Shown: one piece after another, positions 26,019 through 37,902 of the stretch
Numbering within the stretch: the stretch's first letter is position 1
Layout of the letters: each line of letters starts with the position of its first letter
NCBI GenBank assembly: GCA_963702495.1
Contig: CAVPDA010000018.1
Location: 659,536-723,535 of the forward strand
From: CAVPDA01 sp963702495
GTDB taxonomy: Bacteria; Pseudomonadota; Gammaproteobacteria; Burkholderiales; Rhodocyclaceae
DNA: 64,000 nt
Direction: 5' to 3'
Program-made: the position numbers and the translations under genes
The notes under the pieces: generated by a model
What the model saw: only the letters and a program-made list of their open reading frames with translations
Database searches by the model: none
What the model was told of the DNA's origin: nothing

Positions 26019-26783
26019 CTATCGGTATTCGTTGCGCAGGGCGCCGATGCCCTCGATCGACACTTCCACCGTCGATCCGGTCTTCAGCGGCAGCACGCCG
26101 AGCGACGTGCCGCAGGCGATGACGTCGCCCGGCAGCAGCGTCATGTCGCGCGAGATCAGGCTCACCAGTTGCGCCGGCTTGAAGATCATGTCGGCTACCG
26201 GATAGCTCTGCCGCTCGCGCCCGTTCACCAGAGTGCGCACGGTGAGGGGGATGGGATCGAGGCCGGTGGCGATGACCGGGCCGAACACGCCGAAGGTGTC
26301 GAAACTCTTGGCTCGCGTCCATTGCGGGAAGCTCGGATCGCGGCTGATAAGTTCCAGGGCGGTCACGTCATTCACGCAGGTGTAGCCGAAGATGTGATCG
26401 GCGGCCTCGGCCTCGGAGAGCGCGCGGCAGGTTTTTCCGATCACCACGCCCAGTTCCCCCTCGTACACGACGCGCCCGTCGTAGGAGGCGGGGCTGCGGA
26501 TCGGCTGCAGATGCGCGCAATACGAATTCGCGGCCTTGACGAAGTACAGCGGCTCGGCCGGTACGGTCCAGCCGTTCTTCTGCGCCGCCGCATGGAAGTT
26601 GTTCCACAGGCCGATCAGCTTGGGCGGGACGCAGGGGGTGAGCCAGGTGATCCCGTCCAGCGCCAGCGCGTCCGCGGTCGGGCGCTTGTCGCCGAAGAGA
26701 TCGCCCTCGTACACGATCACCCGATCGCCGTCGAGGGCACCGAAGCGGACTTCGCCCTGATGTTCGAATCGTAGCCACTGCAT
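26019..26783 (-). CDS. Fumarylacetoacetate hydrolase family protein
   Basis: The protein has 254 residues with the FAH fold: PPKLIGLWNNFHAAAQKNG (the usual PKIIGVGLNYxxH region), VVYEGELGVVIGKTCR with the metal-binding glutamates, GYTCVNDVTALELISRD, AKSFDTFGVFGPVI and LISRDMTLLPGDVIACGTSLGV. These enzymes hydrolyse or isomerise C-C bonds in 2,4-diketo or 2-oxo-hydroxy acids, often at the end of aromatic pathways. The start is the ATG at 26783 (MQWLRFEHQGEVRFG). It is the first gene of a two-gene operon with the reductase. Confidence 0.86.
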   Translation of the reverse strand: MQWLRFEHQGEVRFGALDGDRVIVYEGDLFGDKRPTADALALDGITWLTPCVPPKLIGLWNNFHAAAQKNGWTVPAEPLYFVKAANSYCAHLQPIRSPASYDGRVVYEGELGVVIGKTCRALSEAEAADHIFGYTCVNDVTALELISRDPSFPQWTRAKSFDTFGVFGPVIATGLDPIPLTVRTLVNGRERQSYPVADMIFKPAQLVSLISRDMTLLPGDVIACGTSLGVLPLKTGSTVEVSIEGIGALRNEYR

Positions 26784-26985
26784 GGCGTTTGACGTTCCTG
26801 GTTGATGGTGGGGTGGCGCATGCGAGCGCGGCGCCCGGCCGCGCCTGCGCCGATGGCCGAGGATTCTAGCATCGCCCCGGAGCGCGGCCGGGATCGTGTC
26901 AGAATAGTCGGGGCATGCGGCGCAGGGGCGGGTCCGGCAACCGGCGGAGCGGCGCCGGGGTAGGCAGGGGAGAGGCGGCAAGAAC

Positions 26986-27780
26986 ATGGAATGGTGGGCG
27001 TGGTACCTGGCGGTCGGCGCCTTCGTCGGCTTCTTTGCCGGACTGCTGGGCGTCGGCGGCGGGCTGGTGACGGTGCCGGCGCTGGCGATGATCTTCGGCG
27101 CGCAGCACTTTCCCGCCGATCACGTGCTTCACCTCGCGCTCGGCACTTCGATGGCGGCCATCCTGTTCACCTCGATCTCCAGCCTGCGCGAACATCACCG
27201 CCACGGCGCGGTGATGTGGCCGGTGGTGCGCGACATCACGCCGGGCATCCTGATCGGCACCGCACTGGGCACCGTGCTGGCGCGGCAGGTGTCGACCCGG
27301 GCGCTGGCGATCTTCTTCGCCGCCTTCGTGCTGTTCGTCGCGGCCCAGATGATGTTCAACCTGAAGCCGAAGCCCTCGCGCCAACTGCCGGGCAAGCTCG
27401 CCGTCTCCGGCGTGGGCGCGGGCATCGGCGCCATCTCCAGCCTTGCCGCCATCGGCGGCGGCGCGCTCACGGTGCCCTTTCTCACCTGGTGCAACGTCAA
27501 GGTGCACAACGCCATCGGCACTTCGGCCGCGATCGGCTTTCCTATCGCTTTGGGCGGTGCCGTGGGTTACATCGTCAACGGGCTTTCGGTCGCCGCACTG
27601 CCGCAGTGGAGTCTCGGCTTCGTCTATCTGCCCGCCTTGGCGTGGCTGGTGGCGAGCAGCATGCTGACCGCACCCTTGGGGGCGCGGACGGCGCACCGCC
27701 TTCCGGTGCCGACGTTGAAGCGCGTCTTCGCCGGCGTGCTGGTTCTGCTTTCCGCGAAGATGCTGTGGGGACTGTTCTAG
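26986..27780 (+). CDS. TauE/SafE-family (TSUP) sulfite/anion permease
   Basis: The protein has 264 residues and about eight membrane segments. The two TSUP repeats begin GFFAGLLGVGGGLVTVPAL and GIGAISSLAAIGGGALTVPFLTW. Family members move sulfite, sulfonates or other small organic anions across the inner membrane. It is transcribed divergently from the FAH gene (202-base gap) and ends 22 bases from a convergent DsrE gene, whose sulfur link fits sulfite transport, although this is only suggestive. Confidence 0.87.
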   Translation: MEWWAWYLAVGAFVGFFAGLLGVGGGLVTVPALAMIFGAQHFPADHVLHLALGTSMAAILFTSISSLREHHRHGAVMWPVVRDITPGILIGTALGTVLARQVSTRALAIFFAAFVLFVAAQMMFNLKPKPSRQLPGKLAVSGVGAGIGAISSLAAIGGGALTVPFLTWCNVKVHNAIGTSAAIGFPIALGGAVGYIVNGLSVAALPQWSLGFVYLPALAWLVASSMLTAPLGARTAHRLPVPTLKRVFAGVLVLLSAKMLWGLF

Positions 27781-27802
27781 CTTTGCCTCGGGGTGCGCCG
27801 CG

Positions 27803-28231
27803 TCAGGGCTTCAGGTAGGCGAAGCCCTCCTTCGACTGCAGCATGCTGATCTCGGCCACGCCTGAGGGAACGATCTTCGCTTGGGGCAGCACTTTGCTCT
27901 TGTCGATGCCTCGTCCCTGCAGCGTGAAGTTGCAGACCCGGAACTCGACACCCTTGTCCGCAAGTTCCTCGACCGTCACGCTGTACGGGTTCTTGTTCTT
28001 GTCCTCCGCGCCCTCCAACAGGAAGTCGATGCCCTTGAAGTGCGCCACCACCACGATCTTCGCGGCAGGATCGGCCGACAGGTGATTCTTGATGTTGCGC
28101 AGGCCGTTGCTTGCCTGTTCGAGGCCGTCGCTGAAGTGATAGACGACCTTCACCGTGTCGGCGGCGATGGCGGTGCCGGCGGCGAAGGCGAAGAACAGCA
28201 CCACGAGTTGCAGGGCCTTGCGCATGCTCAT
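27803..28231 (-). CDS. DsrE-family protein with signal peptide
   Basis: The protein has 142 residues. A signal peptide (MRKALQLVVLFFAFAAGTAIAA) is followed by DTVKVVYHFSDGLEQASNGLRNIKNHLSADPAAKIVVVAHFKGIDFLLEGAEDKN and GVEFRVCNFTLQGRGIDKSKVLP, the DsrE/DUF1791 fold. The single Cys in FRVCNFTL is at the usual DsrE active-site position. The start at 28231 has the ribosome site aaggagactctc. It is probably periplasmic and possibly handles sulfur intermediates; partners are unknown. Confidence 0.83.
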   Translation of the reverse strand: MSMRKALQLVVLFFAFAAGTAIAADTVKVVYHFSDGLEQASNGLRNIKNHLSADPAAKIVVVAHFKGIDFLLEGAEDKNKNPYSVTVEELADKGVEFRVCNFTLQGRGIDKSKVLPQAKIVPSGVAEISMLQSKEGFAYLKP

Positions 28232-28322
28232 GAGAGTCTCCTTTGGATGGGTCGTTCGGCGGCACGTCCGCGCGCGCAGCTTGCAAAGCATAGCCCAAAC
28301 CGCGGATGGCGGCGACCTGCGC

Positions 28323-29584
28323 TCAGAGCAGGAGCTCGCCGATGGGAAGCGGATCGTCGGCGAGAAACGCCCGCATCACCTGGAACGTCAGGTCAGGCTG
28401 CCCGCCCCATAGCAGGTGCCCGGTACGCTCCAGAAAGACCATCCGGGAGTTGGGAAAGCTGGACACGTAGTCGCGGGCCACCAGCCAGGGGACGTAATCG
28501 CATTCGCCCTTCATCACCAGGGTCGGCGTCGAGCCCCGGCGCAACGCCGGACGGGGATCGGAATGGGAGTTCCAGGTCCTGCTGCGTCAGGCGGTTGGCG
28601 TAGAAGTTGAAGCCTGCCCCGTCCACCCGCGGCACGCTCGCGGCGTCGCCGGCGCAGTAGGACTGGCGCATCAGCCTCGGCGCGACGCTGCCCATATAGC
28701 TGTTCATTTCCTGCGGCGGCGCGAAGTTCGCCGCCAGCCCCGGGTTCACCTCCGCGAAGTACCACGCAGCCATCACGCGCAGCGGTGGCGTCATGTCCGC
28801 GCGGGCGGCAGCGGTACGGCTGGCGTCGATTCGTACCTGGTCGGCGTGGCGCATCGGGCCGGGGGAAGGGAAGATCAGCTTCGCCACGCGCTGCGGGTGG
28901 TCGGCCGTGTAGTGCGCAGCGAGGATAGCGCCCCACGATTGTCCGATCAGGATCAGCCGCTCGGCGCCGATGGTCCGGCGGATTGCCTCCAGGTCGTCCA
29001 CATTGCGTTGAACAGTGTAGTCGCGCAGATCGCGCAGGGGATCGGAGCGGCCCGTCCCCGCCTGCTCATAGAGATAGACGTCGTAGCCCTCCCGGGCGAA
29101 GCGCTCGAAGAACTGGTGTTCGGATTCGCGCAACGGCGCGCCCGGCCCGCCGTGGAGGAAGACGATGGGCTCGGCGCGGTGCCCCCCGGCGGCGGCAAAC
29201 CGCGTGTAGGCGAGACGCGAGCCGGTGGACAGTTGCCAATATTGCGTATCTAGCCGCGGCTGGGCGGTGTGCGCGGTGAGTTCGAGGGGCTGGAACAGGA
29301 GGGCGATGGCAGTCGATCGCCAGCAGCGCCGTCAGCGCCAGCCCGAAGCGGTGGCCGTGGCCGTGAGGTTTGCGCGCACCGGCGACCTGGAATGCCACGG
29401 TGCCGAAGAGCGATCCGATGACGAGGATGGCGGCGAGTCCGGTCAGGCTCACGGCCAGCACCGAACTGGTCAGGGGTGACACGATCGCCAGCATGGCGGC
29501 CGCCCCCAGCAGGGCGATGCCGGCGGCGACCGGCAGCAGGCCGGCGCCGAGAATGCGGCGCAGCACGACGAGCAGGAAATTCAT
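28323..29584 (-). CDS. Alpha/beta hydrolase (proline iminopeptidase-like), two frameshifts
   Basis: Three overlapping frames join into one protein of about 420 residues. The N-terminus has membrane segments (MNFLLVVLRRILGAGLLPVAAGIALLG...; AVSLTGLAAILVIGSLFGTVAF). Then come the oxyanion region (IVFLHGGPGAPLRESE), the nucleophile elbow LILIGQSWGAILA (GQSWG, Ser), and the acid/histidine part (TPTLVMKGECDYVPW...ERTGHLLWGGQPD). Frame changes occur near 29310 and near 28570. All catalytic residues survive, so the breaks may be sequence errors; otherwise this is a recent pseudogene. Substrate unknown. Confidence 0.75.
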
Positions 29585-29831
29585 CCGATCGATGCCTCTC
29601 GGTCGAGGGTTGTGCGGTGCGGCGCAGAGCGCTCGCGCCGCGTCGTGCTCACGCGATTTCGGCCGGAAGGGGCGCGGCGGAATTCAGGCGAACGGCAGGC
29701 GAGTGGTGTGGCTACACGGAAAATCGGGATGTGAAGTGCCGCAACCTCGACGCAAGACTAGCCGCAACGGCCGGCGCTCGTCTGTACGGTGTCGAACATG
29801 GAGCGGCGAGCGTTCGATCGGCTCGCCCGTT

Positions 29832-30614
29832 CTAGCGGCCGACGAAATCGGGCCGGGAACGCGCCAGGAAGGCGGCATAGCCGATGCGGTAGTCCTCGCT
29901 TTCCAGGTAGGCGAAGTTCGCCCGCACCTCGGCCTCGTCCAACGGCGCGGCGTCGGCCGCGAGGCGGCGCACCAGGCGCTTGTGCGCACGCGCCACCAGG
30001 GGTGCGCCGGCAACGATGCGGCGGGCGGTGGCGTCAACTTCGTCGGCCAGCAGATCGTCGGGCACCACCCGCGTCACCAGACCCTTGGCATAGGCTTCGT
30101 CGGCCGACAGGATGCGGCCCTCCAGCAGCAGTTCCAGGGCCACGGCCGGGCTGATGCGGCGCAGCAATCCGCGCAGTTCGCCGTGGGCGATGGCAAAACC
30201 GAGGCGGTTGATGGGAACGCCGAAACGGGCGGACTGGGCGCAGATGCGCAGATCGCAGGCGGCGGCGATCTCCAGGCCGCCGCCGATGCAATTGCCGCGG
30301 ACCAGGGCGACGGTGGGATGCAGGCAGCCTGCCAAGGCGTCGAGGGCGTCCGCCACCCACTTGTCGTGATAGACGAGGGCGCGTTCGTAGGTGTCGCGCA
30401 CCGTCGCGAACTCGTGGATGTCGCCGCCCGCCGCGAAGTGCTCTCCGCTGCCGCGCACCAGGACGCAGCGCAGGGACTCGTCGGCGGACAGATCCTCCAG
30501 CGTCCGCCGCAGTTCGCGCCACATATGGGCGTTCACCGCATTGAGCTTGTCCGGGTTGTGAAGCGTGACGGCGGCGACGTGGCCGTCGCGCGCGCTCAGA
30601 ATTTCGCCTGGCAT
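29832..30614 (-). CDS. Enoyl-CoA hydratase/isomerase (crotonase) family protein
   Basis: The protein has 260 residues from the ATG at 30614. Crotonase motifs: VTLHNPDKLNAVNAHMWREL, the CoA/oxyanion loops FAAGGDIHEF and VRGNCIGGGLEIAAACDLRICA, then RFGVPINRLGFAIAHGELRGLLRRI. The AGGDIHE loop resembles methylmalonyl-CoA decarboxylase ScpB (GHDIHE), and the gene is divergent from the methylmalonyl-CoA mutase gene, so an acyl-CoA decarboxylase role is possible. General enoyl-CoA hydratase is the safer call. Confidence 0.82.
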   Translation of the reverse strand: MPGEILSARDGHVAAVTLHNPDKLNAVNAHMWRELRRTLEDLSADESLRCVLVRGSGEHFAAGGDIHEFATVRDTYERALVYHDKWVADALDALAGCLHPTVALVRGNCIGGGLEIAAACDLRICAQSARFGVPINRLGFAIAHGELRGLLRRISPAVALELLLEGRILSADEAYAKGLVTRVVPDDLLADEVDATARRIVAGAPLVARAHKRLVRRLAADAAPLDEAEVRANFAYLESEDYRIGYAAFLARSRPDFVGR

Positions 30615-30730
30615 GGGAATCGGTCTCTCGGTTCGGAGGATGCTCGCTCCCCGCGAGCTGCGGCATGGTAAGCCGGATCGGGCCGCCGCGGGGGTGCGTA
30701 TGCGCCGGAGCGCAGCGTGGGTCGGATTTC

Positions 30731-30744
30731 GTTCATAATTGAAC
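30731..30744. promoter_or_regulatory. Palindrome between crotonase and mutase genes
   Basis: gttca-taat-tgaac is a perfect inverted repeat with 5-base arms, 117 bases before the crotonase start and 139 bases before the mutase start. It is AT-rich against a GC-rich background. It could be an operator for the divergent pair; no regulator gene is adjacent. Confidence 0.3.
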
Positions 30745-30882
30745 AGTGGCGGCGTCGTCCGCGGCAGGCTGCGCACGACAACGGTATCCGCTCAGCTCGA
30801 TTTCGACTCTTGCCGAACCGCCGTCGCCGAGGGACACTGTTGCTTCGTCGTTACTGAATTGCCACGCTCGAAAGGAATGCCC

Positions 30883-33061
<2,179 letters not shown>

Positions 33062-33138
33062 CCCGACCCGCGGCCTTCGCCATGACCGCAGGATCCGGCG
33101 CCTCCGTTCTCCGTTGCCGTGGCTGAGGGCGTCCCGCC

Positions 33139-34137
33139 ATGAAACGCGCCGAAGTCGATCTGAGGCCCCTCGATGCGGCCGACCAGGACCTGGTGGAGGG
33201 CGTGCTGGCGCGCAGGACGCGGCAACTGGCGAAGACCATCACGCTGATCGAGTCGTCTCGCGCCGATCATCAGCAGCGTGCGCAGCGGGTGCTGGAGCGC
33301 CTGCTGCCCCGCACCGGCAATTCGATCCGGGTCGGCATCTCCGGCGTGCCCGGCGTCGGCAAGTCCACTTTCATCGAAACCCTGGGCCTGCACCTGATCG
33401 CCCAGGGGCATCGCGTGGCGGTGCTGGCGGTGGACCCGTCCAGTTCGGTGTCGGGCGGCTCCATCCTCGGCGACAAGACGCGCATGGAGCGGCTGTCGCA
33501 GAACCCCGGCGCCTTCATCCGGCCCTCGCCCACCGGCGGCTCGCTCGGCGGCGTCGCGGAGAAGACGCGCGAGGCGATGCTGGTGTGCGAGGCCGCGGGC
33601 TTCGACGTCGTCATCGTCGAAACGGTCGGGGTGGGGCAGTCGGAGACGGCGGTCGCCGGCATGGTGGATGCGTTCGCCCTCATGCTGCTGCCGAACGCCG
33701 GCGACGAGTTGCAGGCGATCAAGAAGGGCATCATGGAGATCGCCGACGTGCTGGTGATCAACAAGTCCGACATCGACCCCCATGCCGCATCGCTCGCCCG
33801 CTCCCATCTGCGCAGCGCCCTCGGCATGCTGCGGCGCGTCTCGCCCAACTGGCAGGTGCCGGTGGTGGCGGTGAGTTCATTGAAGGAAGAGCGCATCGCC
33901 GATTTCTGGCGGGAAATAGAGCGCTATCGCGTTACCATGAGCGCAAGCGGGGAATTTGCGGCGAAGCGCCGGCAACAGGCCGTGGCCTGGATGTGGACGC
34001 TGATCGATACGGGGCTGCGCAGCCGCTTTCGCGAGCATCCGCGTGTGCGCGGAGAACTGAATGAACTGCGCCATGCGGTGGAGCTTGGCACGATAACACC
34101 GGCAGCGGCCGCCCATCGGCTGCTCGGCTATCTATAA
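33139..34137 (+). CDS. meaB: Methylmalonyl-CoA mutase-associated GTPase MeaB
   Basis: The protein has 332 residues. G1 is VGISGVPGVGKSTFIETLG, then VLAVDPSSSVSGGSILGDKTRM, FDVVIVETVGVGQSE (G3 region) and LVINKSD (G4, NKSD). It is a G3E P-loop GTPase that loads adenosylcobalamin onto the mutase and ejects damaged cofactor. It is 77 bases after the mutase and 70 before mmdA, in the same orientation. Confidence 0.94.
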   Translation: MKRAEVDLRPLDAADQDLVEGVLARRTRQLAKTITLIESSRADHQQRAQRVLERLLPRTGNSIRVGISGVPGVGKSTFIETLGLHLIAQGHRVAVLAVDPSSSVSGGSILGDKTRMERLSQNPGAFIRPSPTGGSLGGVAEKTREAMLVCEAAGFDVVIVETVGVGQSETAVAGMVDAFALMLLPNAGDELQAIKKGIMEIADVLVINKSDIDPHAASLARSHLRSALGMLRRVSPNWQVPVVAVSSLKEERIADFWREIERYRVTMSASGEFAAKRRQQAVAWMWTLIDTGLRSRFREHPRVRGELNELRHAVELGTITPAAAAHRLLGYL

Positions 34138-34207
34138 GACGAAGAACGATGTGCGGCGGCGTGCGCCTGGGCGGCACGCAACCGCCACCGGTTGACGGAG
34201 GGGAGCT

Positions 34208-35762
34208 ATGACGATTCGACGCGAGGCGCTCGATACGCTGCGCGGAAAGCGCGCGGCGCTCGACGCCGGAGGCGGCGCGGACAAGATCGAGGCGAGGCGC
34301 GCCAAGGGTTTGCTCTCGGCGCGCGAACGGCTCGAACTCCTGTTCCAGCCGGGGACATTCCAGGAATTCGGCGCCTATGTGCAGCATCGGGCGCAGCAAT
34401 TCGGCCTCGCCGGCAAGGATCTTCCGGCCGATGGCGTCATCACCGGCACCGGCTACGTGCGCGACATGCAGGTTGCGGCGTTCAGCCAGGATTTCACCGT
34501 GGCCGCAGGCACGCTCGGCAGCATGCACGCGCGCAAGATCGTGCGGCTGATGCGCTTTGCACTCAAGAACGGGCTGCCGCTGGTCGCCTTCAAGGATTCC
34601 GGCGGCGCGCGCATCCAGGAGGGCGTGGATGCCCTGTCCGGCTACGGCGACGTTTTCTACTGCAACGTCCTGTTGTCGGGCGTGGTGCCGCAGATCGCCG
34701 TGGTGCTGGGCCCCTGTGCCGGGGGCGCCGCCTACTCGCCGGCGTTGATGGATTTCATCATCATGACCCGCGCCAACGCCCATATGTTCATCACCGGACC
34801 GGAAGTGATCAAGGCGGTGACCGGGCGTTCCGTCAGCATGGACGAGGTGGGCGGCGCCGACATGCATGCCACGGTGAGCGGCAACGTGCATTTCGTCGCG
34901 GAGGACGACCGCCATGCCATCGCCCTGGTGGCACGGCTGCTTGTCCTACCTGCCGGCGAACAACACCGAGGATCCGCCCCACGCCCTGGGCGAGGCCATC
35001 GACGAGGAACCGGACGCGGCGATCGAAGCGCTCGTACCGGACGAGTCCTCCGAGCCGATGGACATGTATTCGGTGCTCCAGCGCCTGGTGGACAAGGGGG
35101 AATTCCTGGAGGTGCACGCCGGTTTCGCGCGCAACATCATCGTCGGGTTCGCGCGCATCTGCGGTGTGGTGGTCGGCCTGGTCGCGAACCAGCCGATGGT
35201 TCTGGCCGGTGCGCTGGACCTCAACGCCGCCGACAAGGCCGCGCGCTTCATCCGTTTCTGCAACGTCTTCAACCTGCCGCTGGTGACGCTGGTGGATGTG
35301 CCGGGATTCCTGCCCGGCGTGGAGCAGGAGCGCGGCGGCATCATCCGCCACGGCGCCAAGATGCTGCATGCCTATGCCTCCACCACCACGCCCAAGCTGA
35401 CGGTGATCCTGCGCAAGGCCTACGGCGGCTCGTTCCTCGCCATGTGCAGCCAGGAGATGGGCGCCGACATGGTGTTCGCCTGGCCGACGGCGGAAATCGC
35501 CGTAATGGGTGCCGAGGCGGCGGTGAAGGTCCTCTACCGCAAGGAACTGGATCAGGCCGAGGACCGCAAGGCGCGGTCGGCGGAGCTGGCGCAGCAATAT
35601 CGCGACGAGTTCGCCTCGCCCTACCTGTCGGCGGCGCGGGGCTATATCACCGACGTCATCGAGCCGCGCGACACGCGCTGGATACTGGCGCTGGCGCTGC
35701 GCAAGACCTTGTCGAAACGCGAGCTGCGGCCGGCCAAGAAGCACGGCAACATGCCTTTGTAG
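34208..35762 (+). CDS. mmdA: Methylmalonyl-CoA decarboxylase alpha (carboxyltransferase), one frameshift
   Basis: The reading is about 517 residues, the carboxyltransferase that moves the carboxyl group of methylmalonyl-CoA to biotin. It has both crotonase-like halves: LVAFKDSGGARIQEGVDALSGYGDVF with VVLGPCAGGAAYSPALMDF, and FVDVPGF-type LVTLVDVPGFLPGVEQERGGIIRHGAKML with RKAYGGSFLAM. It ends KKHGNMPL like PccB. One extra t near 34942 breaks the frame; expected ARLLSYLPANNTEDPP. The following d, c and b genes identify the sodium-pump type. A glutaconyl-CoA decarboxylase is the alternative. Confidence 0.85.
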
Positions 35763-35786
35763 CGGCGCCGGACAGGACGAATCGAC

Positions 35787-36125
35787 ATGGTGAGCGCGGC
35801 AATCGTCAAAGTACTATGGATGTTCGGGATCGCGATCCTGATTTCGATGGGGGTCGCGCTGCTGATCAAACTGCTGGTGGGCTTCACCGCGCGCATCGAG
35901 CGCTCCGCAATTTTTGCGACCGCGGCACCGGTGACAACAGTATGTCCGGTCGGTCCGGGCATTTCGGACGACGATGTCGCTGCGGTTTCCGCGGCGATCT
36001 TCGCGATGATCGGCCCGCACCGGGTCGTGCATATCGGGGAAGCGGGGCACGGACACAGCTGGATGGCGGAAGGCCGCGTTGCCCTCCATACCTCCCATGC
36101 CGTGGACCGTCGGCCAAAGCATTGA
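35787..36125 (+). CDS. mmdD: Decarboxylase delta subunit, OadG-like
   Basis: The protein has 112 residues with a single N-terminal membrane helix (IVKVLWMFGIAILISMGVALLIKLLVGF) and a hydrophilic tail containing ISDDDVAAVSAAIFAMIGPHRVVHI, a pattern also seen in OadG proteins. This subunit anchors and assembles the carboxyltransferase on the membrane pump. It is placed between mmdA and the biotin carrier, the order found in methylmalonyl-CoA decarboxylase operons. Confidence 0.82.
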   Translation: MVSAAIVKVLWMFGIAILISMGVALLIKLLVGFTARIERSAIFATAAPVTTVCPVGPGISDDDVAAVSAAIFAMIGPHRVVHIGEAGHGHSWMAEGRVALHTSHAVDRRPKH

Positions 36126-36137
36126 AACGGGGGGACT

Positions 36138-36536
36138 ATGCTAAGAAGATTTCGAGTCACGGTGAATGCGCGCGAGTACGACGTCACGGTCGAGGAGATG
36201 ACGGAATCTTCCACGGCATCGTCAGCGCTGCCGGCGCAGGGCGCATCCGTCGCGGCGGCCGCACCGGGCGCCGCGGTGCGCCCGGCCACGCTGCCCGCCA
36301 GCGCGCCGGCGCCATCTACCGCCGACGGCGATGAGGTGGCCCAGCTTTCGGGCGTGGTGGTGCTGGTCGATGCCAAGGTCGGGCAATGGTGAAGCAGGGC
36401 GACCGACTGCTGCTGCTGGAAGCGATGAAGATGAAGACCCCGGTCATCGCCAGCCGCTCCGGTCAGGTGACGCGCGTGCTGGTGACAGGCGGGCGACGCG
36501 GTGGAGGGCGGTCAGGCCCTGGTCACGATCGTCTGA
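36138..36536 (+). CDS. mmdC: Biotin carrier (gamma) subunit, two compensating frameshifts
   Basis: The repaired protein has about 132 residues: MLRRFRVTVNAREYDVTVEEM, an Ala/Pro-rich flexible linker (~residues 30-65), then a biotinyl domain VVKQGDRLLLLEAMKMKTPVI where Lys of AMKM carries biotin, and a C-terminus ...GDAVEGGQALVTIV ending at TGA 36534-36536. As given, one base is missing near 36386 (GQVVKQG becomes a stop) and one extra g lies near 36488, so the net length is normal. It moves CO2 from the alpha to the beta subunit. Confidence 0.82.
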
Positions 36537-36550
36537 GGCCGGGGATCGCC

Positions 36551-37756
36551 GTGGAAGCCCTCAACCTGCTCGACATCTTTCAGGGCATCGCCACGCTGGC
36601 GGCGTCGGAGCCGAAGATCCTGTTCGGGCGCATCTTCCTCATGCTGCTGGGGTTCGCCCTGATCTATCTCGGGGCGCGCAACGTGCTGGAACCGCTGCTG
36701 ATGATTCCGATGGGACTCGGCATGTCGGCGGTCAATGCCGGCGTGATGTTCCTGGAGGGCGGCAAGGTCGGCACGCTGTTCGTCGATCCGCTGCTGTCGG
36801 ACCCGGTCGAACTCATGAACGTGCTGCAGATCAACTGGCTGCAGCCGATCTTCACGTTCACCTTCAGCAACGGCCTGATCGCGTGCTTCGTGTTCATGGG
36901 CATCGGCGTGCTGCTCGATGTCGGCTACGTCATGGCGCGTCCGTTCCAGAGCATGTTCCTCGCCCTGTTCGCCGAACTCGGCACCATCGCCGTGTTTCCC
37001 ATCGCCATCGGCCTCGGTCTGACGGAGCGCGAAGCGGCATCGGTGTCCCTGATCGGCGGTGCCGACGGGCCGATGGTGCTGTTCGCCTCGCTCGTGCTCG
37101 CGAAGCACTTGTTCGTGCCGATCACGGTGGTGGGCTATCTCTACCTCGGCCTCACCTACGGCGGCTATCCCTACCTCATCAAGTGGCTGGTGCCGAAGCG
37201 GCTGCGCGGCATCAGCATGGCGGCGGACAAGGGACGGACCGTCAGCCGCGCGCAGAAGCTGACCTTCGCGGTGGTCGCCTGCACCGTGCTGTGCCTGCTG
37301 TTTCCGGTGGCCGCTCCGTTGTTCCTGTCGCTGTTCGTCGGCGTCGCGGTGCGGGAGAGCGGCATCGAGTCCCTCACCCGGCTCCTCGGCGACACCTTCC
37401 TGTACGGCGCCACGTTCTTCCTCGGCCTCACCCTGGGCGTACTGTGCGAGGCCAATACCATCCTCGATCCCACGGTGCTCAAGCTGCTGCTGCTGGGCAT
37501 GCTGGCGCTGCTCATCTCCGCCCTCGGCGGACTGCTCGGCGGCTACATCCTGTATTTCTGGTATCGCGGCAAGTACAACCCGATCATCGGCATCGCCGGC
37601 GTAAGCTGCGTTCCCACGACGGCGAAGGTGGTGCAGAAGATCGCCGCGGAAGCTTCCCCGGGAGCGATGATTCTGCCGCAGGCACTGGGCGCCAACATCA
37701 GCGGCGTCATCACCACCGCCATCATCGCGGGCGTGTATGTGGCGATGCTGAGGTAA
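36551..37756 (+). CDS. mmdB: Sodium-pumping decarboxylase beta subunit
   Basis: The protein has 401 residues, starting at GTG 36551 (MEALNLLDIFQGIATL). It is a polytopic membrane protein of the OadB/MmdB/GcdB family with GMSAVNAGVMFLEGGK, the ion-site motif SLIGGADGPMVLFASLVLAKHL (GGADGP) and NPIIGIAGVSCVPTTAKVVQKIA. It decarboxylates carboxybiotin and couples this to sodium export. It closes the A-D-C-B cluster. Confidence 0.92.
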   Translation: MEALNLLDIFQGIATLAASEPKILFGRIFLMLLGFALIYLGARNVLEPLLMIPMGLGMSAVNAGVMFLEGGKVGTLFVDPLLSDPVELMNVLQINWLQPIFTFTFSNGLIACFVFMGIGVLLDVGYVMARPFQSMFLALFAELGTIAVFPIAIGLGLTEREAASVSLIGGADGPMVLFASLVLAKHLFVPITVVGYLYLGLTYGGYPYLIKWLVPKRLRGISMAADKGRTVSRAQKLTFAVVACTVLCLLFPVAAPLFLSLFVGVAVRESGIESLTRLLGDTFLYGATFFLGLTLGVLCEANTILDPTVLKLLLLGMLALLISALGGLLGGYILYFWYRGKYNPIIGIAGVSCVPTTAKVVQKIAAEASPGAMILPQALGANISGVITTAIIAGVYVAMLR

Positions 37757-37816
37757 ATGCCGGGCGTGTCGGATCCGCGCTGCGCGCTCGATCCGACCTG
37801 AGTCTGCGCCCGGCAT
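37757..37816. repeat. Long nested stem-loop after mmdB
   Basis: The outer arms atgccgggcg and cgcccggcat (10 bp, perfect) enclose inner arms gtcggatc and gatccgac (8 bp, perfect). It lies in the 146-base gap between mmdB and pccB. It could stabilise the upstream mRNA end or lower read-through into pccB. No T-run follows. Confidence 0.75.
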
Positions 37817-37902
37817 GGATTGACGCAGGTCCGGTCGGGCGCAGCGCACCCGGCACCTGGCTTCACGTTGCGCCGGATTCGTAACGCAAGGAGAACTCCA
37901 AG

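Noticed and set aside
36386..36488. Programmed frameshifting in the biotin carrier gene
   Set aside because: There is no slippery heptamer, and two opposite indels restore the frame, which fits sequence error better than recoding.
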